Shown here in pieces: positions 9,259 through 17,365 of a stretch of DNA of 64,000 bases. Below the pieces are notes generated by a model that worked only from the letters and a program-made list of their open reading frames with translations, was not told the DNA's origin and made no database searches. Within the stretch, counting starts at the first letter, position 1, and each line of letters opens with the position of its first letter. Both the position numbers and the translations under genes were made by a program. This DNA comes from Chitinophagaceae bacterium (GTDB lineage: Bacteria; Bacteroidota; Bacteroidia; Chitinophagales; Chitinophagaceae), in contig JAICGN010000002.1 in NCBI GenBank assembly GCA_025923075.1, forward strand, positions 48,485 to 112,484, read 5' to 3'.

Positions 9259-10206
9259 TTGGAGATCACACAGCTAGATATCGAGGAAGCCCACGAAAGA
9301 ATAAAACCTTTTATTCATAAAACACCTGTCTTAACTTCTAAAACACTTGATACTATTTCCGGCGTTGACATATTTTTTAAGTGTGAGAATTTTCAAAAGA
9401 TCGGGGCATTCAAAATTCGTGGGGGTATGACTGCGGTGTTGTCCTTGCCGCAAGACAAAAGAAAAAAAGGTATCGCCACTCATTCATCCGGTAATCATGC
9501 ACAGGCGATTGCTTATGCTGCAAGAGAAGTGGAAACGAAAGCTTATATCGTAATGCCGAATAATTCTCCCCATGTTAAAGTGGATGCGGTGAAAGGTTAT
9601 GGTGCAGAAATATTTTTTTGTGAGCCAAATCAACAGGCAAGAGAAAAGAAATTACAGGAGGTCGTAGAAAAAACCGGCGCAGCGTTTATCCATCCTTACA
9701 ATGATCATCGGGTGATCACGGGCCAGGCAACTGCTGCAAAAGAGTTGCTCGAAGAAATTCCTTCTCTTGATTTCATGATGACTCCTGTGGGTGGCGGAGG
9801 ATTGTTGAGCGGCACATTATTAAGTGCTCATTATTTTTCGCCGTCTACACTGGTTTATGCCGGTGAACCCGAAGGTGCAGCCGATGCAATTCTTTCTTTA
9901 AAAAATCGCCGGATCGAAAAAGCACCTTTTATAAACACAATTGCTGATGGCTTGCTTACTACACTTGGCGACAAAACTTTTGCCATCATTCGTGAATATG
10001 TAAAAGACATTTTGACGGTAAGCGATGAAGAGATCATAGAAGCAATGCGGCTTGTGTATGAAAGAATGAAAATTGTTGTAGAGCCAAGTGGTGTGGTTCC
10101 GCTTGCGGCATTATTAAAAAATAAGCACCTTTTTACCGGGAAAAAAGTTGGCGTTATTTTCAGTGGTGGTAATGTTGAGCTAAAAAGGTTGGGCGAGTGG
10201 TTTTGA
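9259..10206 (+). CDS. PLP-dependent threonine/serine dehydratase or serine racemase
   Basis: This fold-type II PLP enzyme has the Schiff-base lysine in IGAFKIRGG (Lys52), the phosphate-cradle-side motif SSGNHAQAIAYAA near residue 80, and the glycine loop GGGGLLSGT near residue 175. At 315 residues it lacks the C-terminal ACT regulatory domain of biosynthetic IlvA, so it resembles catabolic threonine dehydratase (TdcB) or serine racemase. It would turn threonine or serine into 2-oxoacid and ammonia. The start is a TTG at 9259, as no ATG lies upstream of the conserved N terminus. It ends 4 bases from a convergent gene. Confidence 0.88.
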   Translation: MEITQLDIEEAHERIKPFIHKTPVLTSKTLDTISGVDIFFKCENFQKIGAFKIRGGMTAVLSLPQDKRKKGIATHSSGNHAQAIAYAAREVETKAYIVMPNNSPHVKVDAVKGYGAEIFFCEPNQQAREKKLQEVVEKTGAAFIHPYNDHRVITGQATAAKELLEEIPSLDFMMTPVGGGGLLSGTLLSAHYFSPSTLVYAGEPEGAADAILSLKNRRIEKAPFINTIADGLLTTLGDKTFAIIREYVKDILTVSDEEIIEAMRLVYERMKIVVEPSGVVPLAALLKNKHLFTGKKVGVIFSGGNVELKRLGEWF

Positions 10207-10210
10207 TGGC

Positions 10211-10858
10211 TCACATATTTATCTGATAGCACTGAATTTTAGAAATATCATCATCTAAATCGATCCTGTAATACAATTCATCATCGCCGTTGCCAAATTT
10301 CTTATTGTTGTTTTTATCATTCTTCCCTTTTACAAGTATCATTTTCTTGTCTTTCGATAACGTCCAGGAAAGGACATAAAAACCTTTGGGTGTGATCTGT
10401 TTCAGATTGTCACCTGTTTTTGTAGAGACATACAAATAAACAGGATCTTGATTGTCAAGTGCATTATCTCCATTGAAATTTTCTGTTCTTGCTAAATACA
10501 CAATATGCTTAGGTAAAATATTCGCTGGTATTTCTGTTTCCCTGCCTTTATCATAATAATAATCCCTCTTACTGAATGATTGGATCAATGCTAATTGCCT
10601 GTCAAAAAGCTTTTTTGTTTGCTTCGTGGCTGAGTTATAAAAATAGACATCGATATAATCTCCCCAACTCAAGTACCCAACTCCTTTTCCATAAACATCT
10701 TTATTATCGTTGTCAACCAGTTCCGGGATTAAGTAATACTCTGAGCTGTCAATTTGAAAAGGATCTGAGAAGTTAATCTCTTCTTTTTTCTGTGCGAAAA
10801 GTGTTGAGGAAATAAACACGATTAAAAGTAGTGTTCCTATGATCTGTTTCATATGCAA
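10211..10858 (-). CDS. Secreted hypothetical protein
   Basis: A 215-residue protein with a signal peptide (about residues 3-22, ending LFAQ) and a beta-rich mature part. The text SWTLSKDKKMILVKGKNDKNNNKKFGNGDDELYYRIDL resembles WD40/TolB-like propeller blade strands in broken form (first 20 residues cited only as position 165-203), with an acidic, asparagine-rich loop that could bind calcium. I recognise no family. The second ATG (10852) is an equally good start. It is convergent with the dehydratase gene. Confidence 0.7.
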   Translation of the reverse strand: MHMKQIIGTLLLIVFISSTLFAQKKEEINFSDPFQIDSSEYYLIPELVDNDNKDVYGKGVGYLSWGDYIDVYFYNSATKQTKKLFDRQLALIQSFSKRDYYYDKGRETEIPANILPKHIVYLARTENFNGDNALDNQDPVYLYVSTKTGDNLKQITPKGFYVLSWTLSKDKKMILVKGKNDKNNNKKFGNGDDELYYRIDLDDDISKIQCYQINM

Positions 10859-11026
10859 AGGTTTTGGGGTTAATTATTACCTTAAATTTAGTTATGGCAA
10901 CCTTATGGAAATTCCGAATTGAGTTAAAATGAATTTAATTCTTGATTGCTTTTCATTGAACAGGCTGTGTCAATGTTCCAATTGAGCCGTTGTAGAGTAG
11001 TTTGAAGACTTCAACTGCTACATTTT

Positions 11027-11964
11027 TCATTTTTGGTCTAATAGCCACTTAATTACCTTTTCAGGGTCAGCGATACTCCATGAATGCGGGTGACGTCGAT
11101 TCCCGGGTTGTCTATAGCCTTTACTTTCCGTAGTTACCAAAATGGCTTTTGAATTTCCCAATCGCCTTAATTCGTTAACCATTGCGGCGGCATCTATTAT
11201 ATCCATACTGTAAAAATCAACTCCTCGTTCTGACAGCCACCAATTAATGTCAGGCTCTGAAAAAAACATTATAGGAGTCAAAGCGAGAGCCTTAACTGCT
11301 TTTTGACTCGTATCCGTGGCCGAGTATGGCGAATAATTTTGATAGTTATATTTATTAGTTTGGGGTGTTCCGCCTATTTCTTTCTGCAGCCTATCAACCA
11401 TATAAACAGCTTCCTGATTGGGCTGCATATCTTTTGAAAGCCGAATATTGCGACTTGCAACATTATAGAATCGCTCAAAATCTAGCGGTGGATCAATTGC
11501 AAAGACAGCGGAAGGTTTGTATTTATAATTCTTCTGGTTAGCCAGCTCGGCATATTTAACCGCACAAGTTCCTCCAATGGAAAAGCCACCAATGTAAAAT
11601 TTGACATCAATTAATTTATGTCTGCTTATTACATGATCCAAAATCTCTAAAAAAGAAGATTGTGTTGCAGTGTCTACTCCTAAAGAATATGGGCCCGTTT
11701 TAAACGTTGGAACAATCGTCAAAATACCTTGTTGCGCTGCTTCGGTTGGTATTTTGGTTTGTGTTAATACTTATTCGGGGCTTCACCAAAACTTGGTATT
11801 AAAAACATAAACCCCTTCCATGGAATTTTTGGTGGATAAATAATCACATACATATTTGATATACTGTCTAGTGGATTTAAGTAAACTGTTTCCGTCTTCT
11901 GTCCAAATGAAACTAATGCAACAAGGACAGCCCAAAAGAAAGAGGAAATTTTTTTCATAATCAT
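11027..11964 (-). pseudogene. Alpha/beta hydrolase split by a frameshift
   Basis: Two reading frames join into one plausible protein. The upstream frame (11764-11964) has a signal peptide (ending SFGQ) and stops after FGEAPNKY. The downstream frame (from about 11770 to 11027) continues VLTQTKIPTEAAQQG and carries the nucleophile elbow GGFSIGG and a late HPHSW that could hold the catalytic His. Restoring one G between 11767 and 11772 joins them as NKVLTQ. Together they give about 312 residues of a secreted alpha/beta hydrolase. The downstream frame on its own would need a TTG start inside the fold. This is either a decayed gene or a one-base sequencing error. Confidence 0.8.
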
Positions 11965-12034
11965 TTCTTTAAGAACTATGAATTTACGCTACTATTCCGT
12001 GTTTTTCTTAAATCTTATAATCGTTTATGTTGCT

Positions 12035-12610
12035 TCATTGAACTTTATACTCTGCCTGATTAGTTTGATAACAGAGCAAGATGACTCCGGAATGAGATGG
12101 TTTTGCATCAATTAGCTTCAATCCAACTCTTGTATTGATATTTTCAAAAAGTGGCTTTCCCGATCCTAGTATGACAGGGTGAACTGCAAGCCTGTAAACA
12201 TCGACCAGGCCGAGGTTAATGAAGGTCGTAATGAGTTTTCCTCCGCCATAAAGCCAAATATTTTTACCAGGCTGTTGCACAATCTCCTCTACTCTTTCCT
12301 TGATGTTAGAATTAATGAAAGTGGCTTTACCGTCATTTGTTTTTGCAGTTGAAAAAACATATTTCGGTTTACTATGAAGTAAATTATAGGCCTCTTTGAG
12401 CTTCGGGCTTGCATTTTCACCGGGATAATAGTTACCCCACAGACCGTAGCTTATTCGTCCATAAAAAATGGTATCAATGTCAGCAAGAATGTCGGTAAGA
12501 ATGTCTCCAAAATCTGCCTCATCATCTTTAACAAGCCAATCAATTTCTCCCTTCGGACCTTCTATAAAACCATCCAGTGTGACGGCCAGGTCCAAAACAA
12601 TTTTTCTCAT
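12035..12610 (-). CDS. Dihydrofolate-reductase-like (RibD C-terminal domain) protein
   Basis: The 191-residue protein begins RKIVLDLAVTLDGFIEG, the signature start of the RibD C-terminal/DHFR-fold family (YyaP/YwjB-like). It also has FYGRISYGLWGNYY near residue 50, a GGGKLITTFINLGLVD segment near 130 that forms the NADPH site, and HPVILGSGKPLF near 150. These proteins are presumed NADPH-dependent reductases; the substrates are mostly unknown. It is not a housekeeping RibD because the deaminase domain is absent. It stands alone on the minus strand. Confidence 0.88.
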   Translation of the reverse strand: MRKIVLDLAVTLDGFIEGPKGEIDWLVKDDEADFGDILTDILADIDTIFYGRISYGLWGNYYPGENASPKLKEAYNLLHSKPKYVFSTAKTNDGKATFINSNIKERVEEIVQQPGKNIWLYGGGKLITTFINLGLVDVYRLAVHPVILGSGKPLFENINTRVGLKLIDAKPSHSGVILLCYQTNQAEYKVQ

Positions 12611-12749
12611 TTATCTTTGAAATTTTATTGTGTTGAATGGGCTGTAAAAATTAGTGCTATTACACCATGAATCTTTGTACCAACATGCTGAAGATGAAAG
12701 AAGAGGTTTCAGTTACATTACGTGCTGATTCATTCATGAAAAAACTAAT

Positions 12750-13172
12750 TTATTTCGTATTAGGATGTTTACATTCTTCCCAATAATCAACAATCAGCTT
12801 AATGGTTTCTTTTAGCTCGCTATAAGAATTCTTTTTTTGAAAAAAACCCTGGACAGTCATTTTTGTGTACGCTTCATTTACCGTTTTCTGATTTACTACG
12901 GTAGAGCAGAAAACAAATGGGATACTTTTTTTCCTCAGTTCCTTATCCTCATCTATTTGACGCTTACATTCTATTCCGCTTAACCCCGGTAAATTCACAT
13001 CGCAAAAAATAATAAAAGGCTGTTCGGAAGTTTTTTTCAAATATGAAAATGCGTCATCGCAATTTTTAAACCATATTACAGGATTAAGAACTTGTAAATC
13101 TTTAAGGATATCCTGGAAAACATCTTTATCATCAGCATCGTCTTCAATAAGAATTACTGGTCCCGATTTCAT
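12750..13172 (-). CDS. Stand-alone response regulator receiver protein
   Basis: This 140-residue protein is a single CheY-like receiver domain. The acidic pair is in ILIEDDADD (residues 7-15), the phosphorylated aspartate is Asp58 in FCDVNLPG, a Ser/Thr stands at about residue 90 in FVFCSTVV, and the conserved lysine is in FFQKKNSY. There is no output domain and no histidine kinase next to it. Members of this kind (Rcp1-like) often pass phosphate in phosphorelays or bind a partner kinase, which is inference. It is flanked by unrelated genes. Confidence 0.9.
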   Translation of the reverse strand: MKSGPVILIEDDADDKDVFQDILKDLQVLNPVIWFKNCDDAFSYLKKTSEQPFIIFCDVNLPGLSGIECKRQIDEDKELRKKSIPFVFCSTVVNQKTVNEAYTKMTVQGFFQKKNSYSELKETIKLIVDYWEECKHPNTK

Positions 13173-13249
13173 ACGTCACATTTTTTTTGAAAGATATTGA
13201 AATAGATACAGTTGAAAAAAAGTAAACTCGAAGTCAAAACATGCAGTCT

Positions 13250-14296
13250 TCATGCTTGCGATTTATTTTTTTGCAAATTAATTAGCAGCTGTTTCGACTT
13301 ATTAAAAACATTTCTCCCTTTATCGATGCCACTTCTCAATTTTTTTTGTTCTTCTCCCGGTAAATGAATAAAGTCCTGGCATTCTTTGCTGCATGTTCCT
13401 TCAAATTTCTTTTTACATTCATCACATTGTATAAATAAAAGGTGACAGGCATCATTCACGCAGTTCACATGCGTGTCTGCAGGTTTGCCACATTGGTGGC
13501 ATTGCGAAATAATTTCCTCTGTCACCCTCTCTCCCAGTCTCTGATCAAACACAAAATTCTTTCCGTGAAATTTTAATTCTAATCCTTTTTGTTTTGCTTC
13601 ATTTACATAATTGATAATGCCACCTTCGAGGTGAAAGACATTTTTAAAACCACTATGCTTCATGTATGCAGATGCTTTTTCGCAACGAATGCCCCCGGTG
13701 CAATACATGATAATGTTTTTGTCTTCATTATCCTTCATGATTGCAACAGCCATCGGTAATTGTTCCCGAAAAGTGTCCGAAGGAATTTCAATTGCATTTT
13801 CAAAATGTCCAACCTCAAACTCATAATGGTTCCTCATGTCGATCACGATCGTATCAGGATCATTGGTGAGCTGATTGAATTGTTCTGCATTTACATAACG
13901 TCCCCTATTAGCCATGTCAAATGATGGATCATTGATGCCATCAGCAACAATTTTATTGCGAACTTTTATATCCAGCACATAAAAGCTCTTGCCGTCATCA
14001 TCTACCGCTATGTTAAGACGGATCCCATTTAAAGGTCCAATTGAATAGAGATAAGATCGGAATGCTTCGAGGTTGGCGGCAGGTAAACTTATTTGTGCAT
14101 TGATTCCTTCTGAAGCAATATAAATCCTCCCCAGCACATTTAATTCCTTCAAATGACGATACAACTCATTCCTGAACTGTGCAGGGTCTTCAATTTTAAA
14201 ATAACAATAAAATGAAATGGTAATACGTGGTGTGGGGTCGTTCTTGATGCGTTCTTTTAACTCCTTACGGGAGATACGGTTGTGTAATGCTGCCAT
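13250..14296 (-). CDS. trhO: tRNA uridine(34) hydroxylase, rhodanese type
   Basis: TrhO (YceA) makes 5-hydroxyuridine at position 34 of certain tRNAs in an oxygen-dependent reaction. The 348-residue protein has the N-terminal domain with [15 protein letters not shown] at about residues 55-69, a rhodanese domain with the active-site loop [10 protein letters not shown] near residue 195, and a C-terminal cysteine-rich tail with several CxxC pairs (about 265-310) that likely binds metal. This domain order and length match the family well. The start is the ATG at 14296. A palindromic repeat region lies upstream. Confidence 0.92.
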   Translation of the reverse strand: MAALHNRISRKELKERIKNDPTPRITISFYCYFKIEDPAQFRNELYRHLKELNVLGRIYIASEGINAQISLPAANLEAFRSYLYSIGPLNGIRLNIAVDDDGKSFYVLDIKVRNKIVADGINDPSFDMANRGRYVNAEQFNQLTNDPDTIVIDMRNHYEFEVGHFENAIEIPSDTFREQLPMAVAIMKDNEDKNIIMYCTGGIRCEKASAYMKHSGFKNVFHLEGGIINYVNEAKQKGLELKFHGKNFVFDQRLGERVTEEIISQCHQCGKPADTHVNCVNDACHLLFIQCDECKKKFEGTCSKECQDFIHLPGEEQKKLRSGIDKGRNVFNKSKQLLINLQKNKSQA

Positions 14297-14382
14297 GTTC
14301 TTTGAATTTTAATTCTAATTGCTAAGAACCCCAATTGCAGGTTGGGCAAAATTCTAAAGCGATGCAAAGATAAGAAAACCCC

Positions 14383-14420
14383 CTGTCCCCCTGAGGGGGG
14401 AACTTAGGGTTGGATATGCT
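14383..14420. repeat. C/G-run intergenic repeat
   Basis: A short dyad (CCCCCTGAGGGGG core at about 14391-14405) with flanking runs of C and a following AACTTAGGGTTGG stretch resembles the CCCCCTAAA/GGGGGACTT intergenic elements common in Bacteroidota genomes. It sits in the gap between trhO and the DUF5686 gene. Its role is unknown. Confidence 0.45.
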
Positions 14421-14514
14421 GAATAGAATTGATTAAGTAAAAGAGTGCGACGCAAGAGAAGTTATATAGTAGCAATAAAGCTGGGTAAATAAGACCAGGA
14501 GGAATACTGTCTAC

Positions 14515-16983
14515 TCAATCATCACTTCCGCGGCCAAGTCTTGAAGTAAGTCCGATTCTGAAATTGTCTCCAAACTTACTTCCATCTTTAAATGCCCAAT
14601 AGTAATCGATACGGAAAGACTTGAAAATATTTTCAAGGCCAACAAAGATCTCTCTATATACAGAGCGATCGTAATGGAAGATATTTGCACCGCCTACTAA
14701 ATACCAGTTAAGTTTTCTGAACCCGGGAATCTTATTTGTAAGAAAACCATTGAAGTGATGCTCCACGTGGGCTAACATATAAAATTTTGAAGTATTACTA
14801 AATTCATATATCGGCAATATCTGGAAACTGTTGAGATAGGCAGTGGCTATCCTGGATATGTTTCCATTGAAATGCTGGTAGTCGGGAACTTCCACTTTGT
14901 TTCTTTCAATAAAGCCTCCCATGCCGATGCGATAATTTAAAACACCAAAAAGTTTTAACCGCCAGATATCGGTTACTGAAAAGCGCCATTTGGTGTAGTC
15001 AACATCACTTCCGATTATTTCATCAAATATGCGGGAATAGCCAATAGAAAAAGTCGGCCACTTAGAACCAATATTAATTTTTCTATCCGGTAGTTCAATA
15101 TATTTTGCGCCAGGTTGCCAGGTGATTCCAAAATTTAAGGCGAATGACTGGTGTCTTTTAATATTTTCATTCATCAGCTCGGTTGGATAATTAGGCGTAA
15201 ACCCTCCATCTTTTGGATGAAAAAAAGAATAGTCAGTTGTATTATCCAACGGCATCCTGTCCTGGTATTCAAATCCTGCACTCCATGTGAGTCCATCGCC
15301 AATGCCTTTGGTCACTGTGCCGCGCAAATACCACGCTTCATAAAGTTTCAATAAGTTTTTCCTACCCAAAAGTGTGGCCAGCGTATTACTTCTTGGGCCA
15401 ATCGGGCTTGCATTATTAAATTGGAATACTCTTTTTCCGCCTGATAAATTTATTGATGAAACATATTTTTTGCCATACGTATAAGTAGTGCTGAGCCAGG
15501 CGTTAAAATGCCGGTTGCTGAATCCATAACGAATAGTTGGAGTAATTTGCAATGATCTTCGCCCTACAGTGGTGTCGAGCCTTTTTGTGTAAGTTCCACT
15601 TGCATTCATTACAAGGCCCTCCACAATATTAAAACTCACCTGCTCAGTTATTGGCCGGAAATAAAAAGTTTCATTTTTTTTCTTCTTTGAAAACGTTTGA
15701 CCGGTCAATAAAACACCCATGATGGAAATTTTATTCTTTTCCCGATCAACCGAATCAAGATAAGTTGGATTTTTACTTAGTTGTTCAACACTATCTTTCT
15801 TCCTGTAATCTCTCATTTCTTCATCCAGCAATTTCATGGGACGGGTTTCATCCCAAAAGCTTTCAGTTTTTCTATTGGCGCTGTCATTATATTTTAAAAT
15901 TGTGTTGTCAAAATAGTTCTTCTTAAAGCTTGGATCAGGATCAAATTTTGAATATATGTTTACAAAGCTTCCATAGGCATCAATCCCAAGAAATTTTATG
16001 TATGGATAAATCACCTGGTTCTGCAATACCCATAAGCTATCGTTGTAAGGAACATACAATTGCTCAATCATTAACGAATCCAGGTATTCCATTTGCGAAG
16101 CTTTTACTAACTGAAGCTTCAATGAATGAATTCGCCATTCATGTTCAATAATATTTATATATCCTGAAAAAAGAGGCTCATATTTTCTTTTGGGAGTTAC
16201 AATTATCCGGCTTATCTGTTTTCCATCTTCAAAAAAAGTACCTTCATATTTGTATTTATAGTAGTTCTTGGCATTGTCAGAAATTGGTGAAATAAACCCT
16301 CTGGGGTTAAGGCTGGTACCGATCTGTACGTTGTTGTCATAGAGTGAGTAAAATTCCGGCGCAGCTAATCCATAACTGTTACTGCTCCCACTTACTTTTG
16401 AAGAATGGACCTCTATTTTCCTGTCGTTTGGTTTGCGAACGGAATAAGTTGCAATTGTTTCAGACAGGTAAATGATCTTGTTTTTACTCGTATCGCCATC
16501 GGCAAAATCAAGTTTCTGGCCAAGAACCTTTTTTGGATAATCACGCAGTCTTAGTTGCCCCTTTGTATAAACTTCACAAATAAATTCATCGAGTTGTTTT
16601 TGATAAACAGGCCGCATGCGGATCGTATTCGTTATAATATCATTGGCAGGGTTTTCTCCTGACCGCACAATTACTTCTTCCATTGTAAAATCAACAAGAC
16701 CGATCACGAAGTCGACGGTGATATCTTTGTCAGCGACAGTAATGTTTTTTACTTCCCTTCTATAACCTACATGCTGGCAAATAAGTGTATAGTTGCCCGG
16801 TGACAAGTTTAAAAAATATTCTCCTTTGCTATTGCATGACGTACCGCCTGTTCTATCCTTGATAAAAACAGAGGCGTTTGGCATCGGGTTGCCCTTATCA
16901 TCTTTTACAAGACCGGAGACGGTTTGAGAAAATGAAACTGTACTTATTAAAACAAGAAATACAAATTGAAGGACTATTTTCAT
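14515..16983 (-). CDS. DUF5686 outer-membrane protein with carboxypeptidase-regulatory domain
   Basis: The 822-residue protein has a signal peptide (about 1-20, ending SFSQ), a carboxypeptidase-regulatory-like domain at about 20-100 (GLVKDDKGNPMPNASVFI), and a long DUF5686 region that ends in a C-terminal barrel of alternating strands. Members are outer-membrane proteins of Bacteroidota with no defined role. The start chosen is the ATG at 16983, which gives a clean signal peptide; a TTG 15 bases upstream would overlap the previous gene by a few bases. It probably shares a transcript with the two genes before it. Confidence 0.87.
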   Translation of the reverse strand: MKIVLQFVFLVLISTVSFSQTVSGLVKDDKGNPMPNASVFIKDRTGGTSCNSKGEYFLNLSPGNYTLICQHVGYRREVKNITVADKDITVDFVIGLVDFTMEEVIVRSGENPANDIITNTIRMRPVYQKQLDEFICEVYTKGQLRLRDYPKKVLGQKLDFADGDTSKNKIIYLSETIATYSVRKPNDRKIEVHSSKVSGSSNSYGLAAPEFYSLYDNNVQIGTSLNPRGFISPISDNAKNYYKYKYEGTFFEDGKQISRIIVTPKRKYEPLFSGYINIIEHEWRIHSLKLQLVKASQMEYLDSLMIEQLYVPYNDSLWVLQNQVIYPYIKFLGIDAYGSFVNIYSKFDPDPSFKKNYFDNTILKYNDSANRKTESFWDETRPMKLLDEEMRDYRKKDSVEQLSKNPTYLDSVDREKNKISIMGVLLTGQTFSKKKKNETFYFRPITEQVSFNIVEGLVMNASGTYTKRLDTTVGRRSLQITPTIRYGFSNRHFNAWLSTTYTYGKKYVSSINLSGGKRVFQFNNASPIGPRSNTLATLLGRKNLLKLYEAWYLRGTVTKGIGDGLTWSAGFEYQDRMPLDNTTDYSFFHPKDGGFTPNYPTELMNENIKRHQSFALNFGITWQPGAKYIELPDRKINIGSKWPTFSIGYSRIFDEIIGSDVDYTKWRFSVTDIWRLKLFGVLNYRIGMGGFIERNKVEVPDYQHFNGNISRIATAYLNSFQILPIYEFSNTSKFYMLAHVEHHFNGFLTNKIPGFRKLNWYLVGGANIFHYDRSVYREIFVGLENIFKSFRIDYYWAFKDGSKFGDNFRIGLTSRLGRGSDD

Positions 16984-16994
16984 GGAACTGATTA

Positions 16995-17357
16995 TCAAAG
17001 TTTTTTTTTAGAACTTGTTGAACGAAGATAACTTCCGCTGAGCGCTGCAAAACCTGCTACAAGACCGCCTATCACTGCAGTAAAAATTATCAGTAGCCAT
17101 TTTGAACCCCCAAAAGGCAGCAGCGAAGCAATTTTTACTGCCAATACTCCCCCATTTGAATTATCGATCCAAGAAGCCAACACAAACCAAAGGATAAATA
17201 AGGCCAGAAAACCTGCAAGAAATGCTTTCCCTCCCCTTTGATGAACTAATAAAGCCACGAGTAGCGCAACAACTGCAAAAAACCACCACAATGGAATATA
17301 TATCCCGGCAATAAAACTTAATAAGGCAGTTAATATTGTGGCTATTAAAAGTTTCAT
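16995..17357 (-). CDS. Small membrane protein
   Basis: A 120-residue protein with about four hydrophobic segments (about 3-20, 24-40, 47-65 and 85-107) and a basic tail ending in three lysines. I recognise no family. It lies 8 bases after the penicillin-acylase gene and 11 bases before the DUF5686 gene on the same strand, so it is probably part of a three-gene operon. The positive-inside tail places the C terminus in the cytoplasm. Confidence 0.7.
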   Translation of the reverse strand: MKLLIATILTALLSFIAGIYIPLWWFFAVVALLVALLVHQRGGKAFLAGFLALFILWFVLASWIDNSNGGVLAVKIASLLPFGGSKWLLIIFTAVIGGLVAGFAALSGSYLRSTSSKKKL

Positions 17358-17365
17358 TTCTTTAG

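Noticed and set aside
9855..10232. Minus-strand frame of 125 residues over the dehydratase gene
   Set aside because: It overlaps conserved dehydratase motifs and is an antisense shadow.
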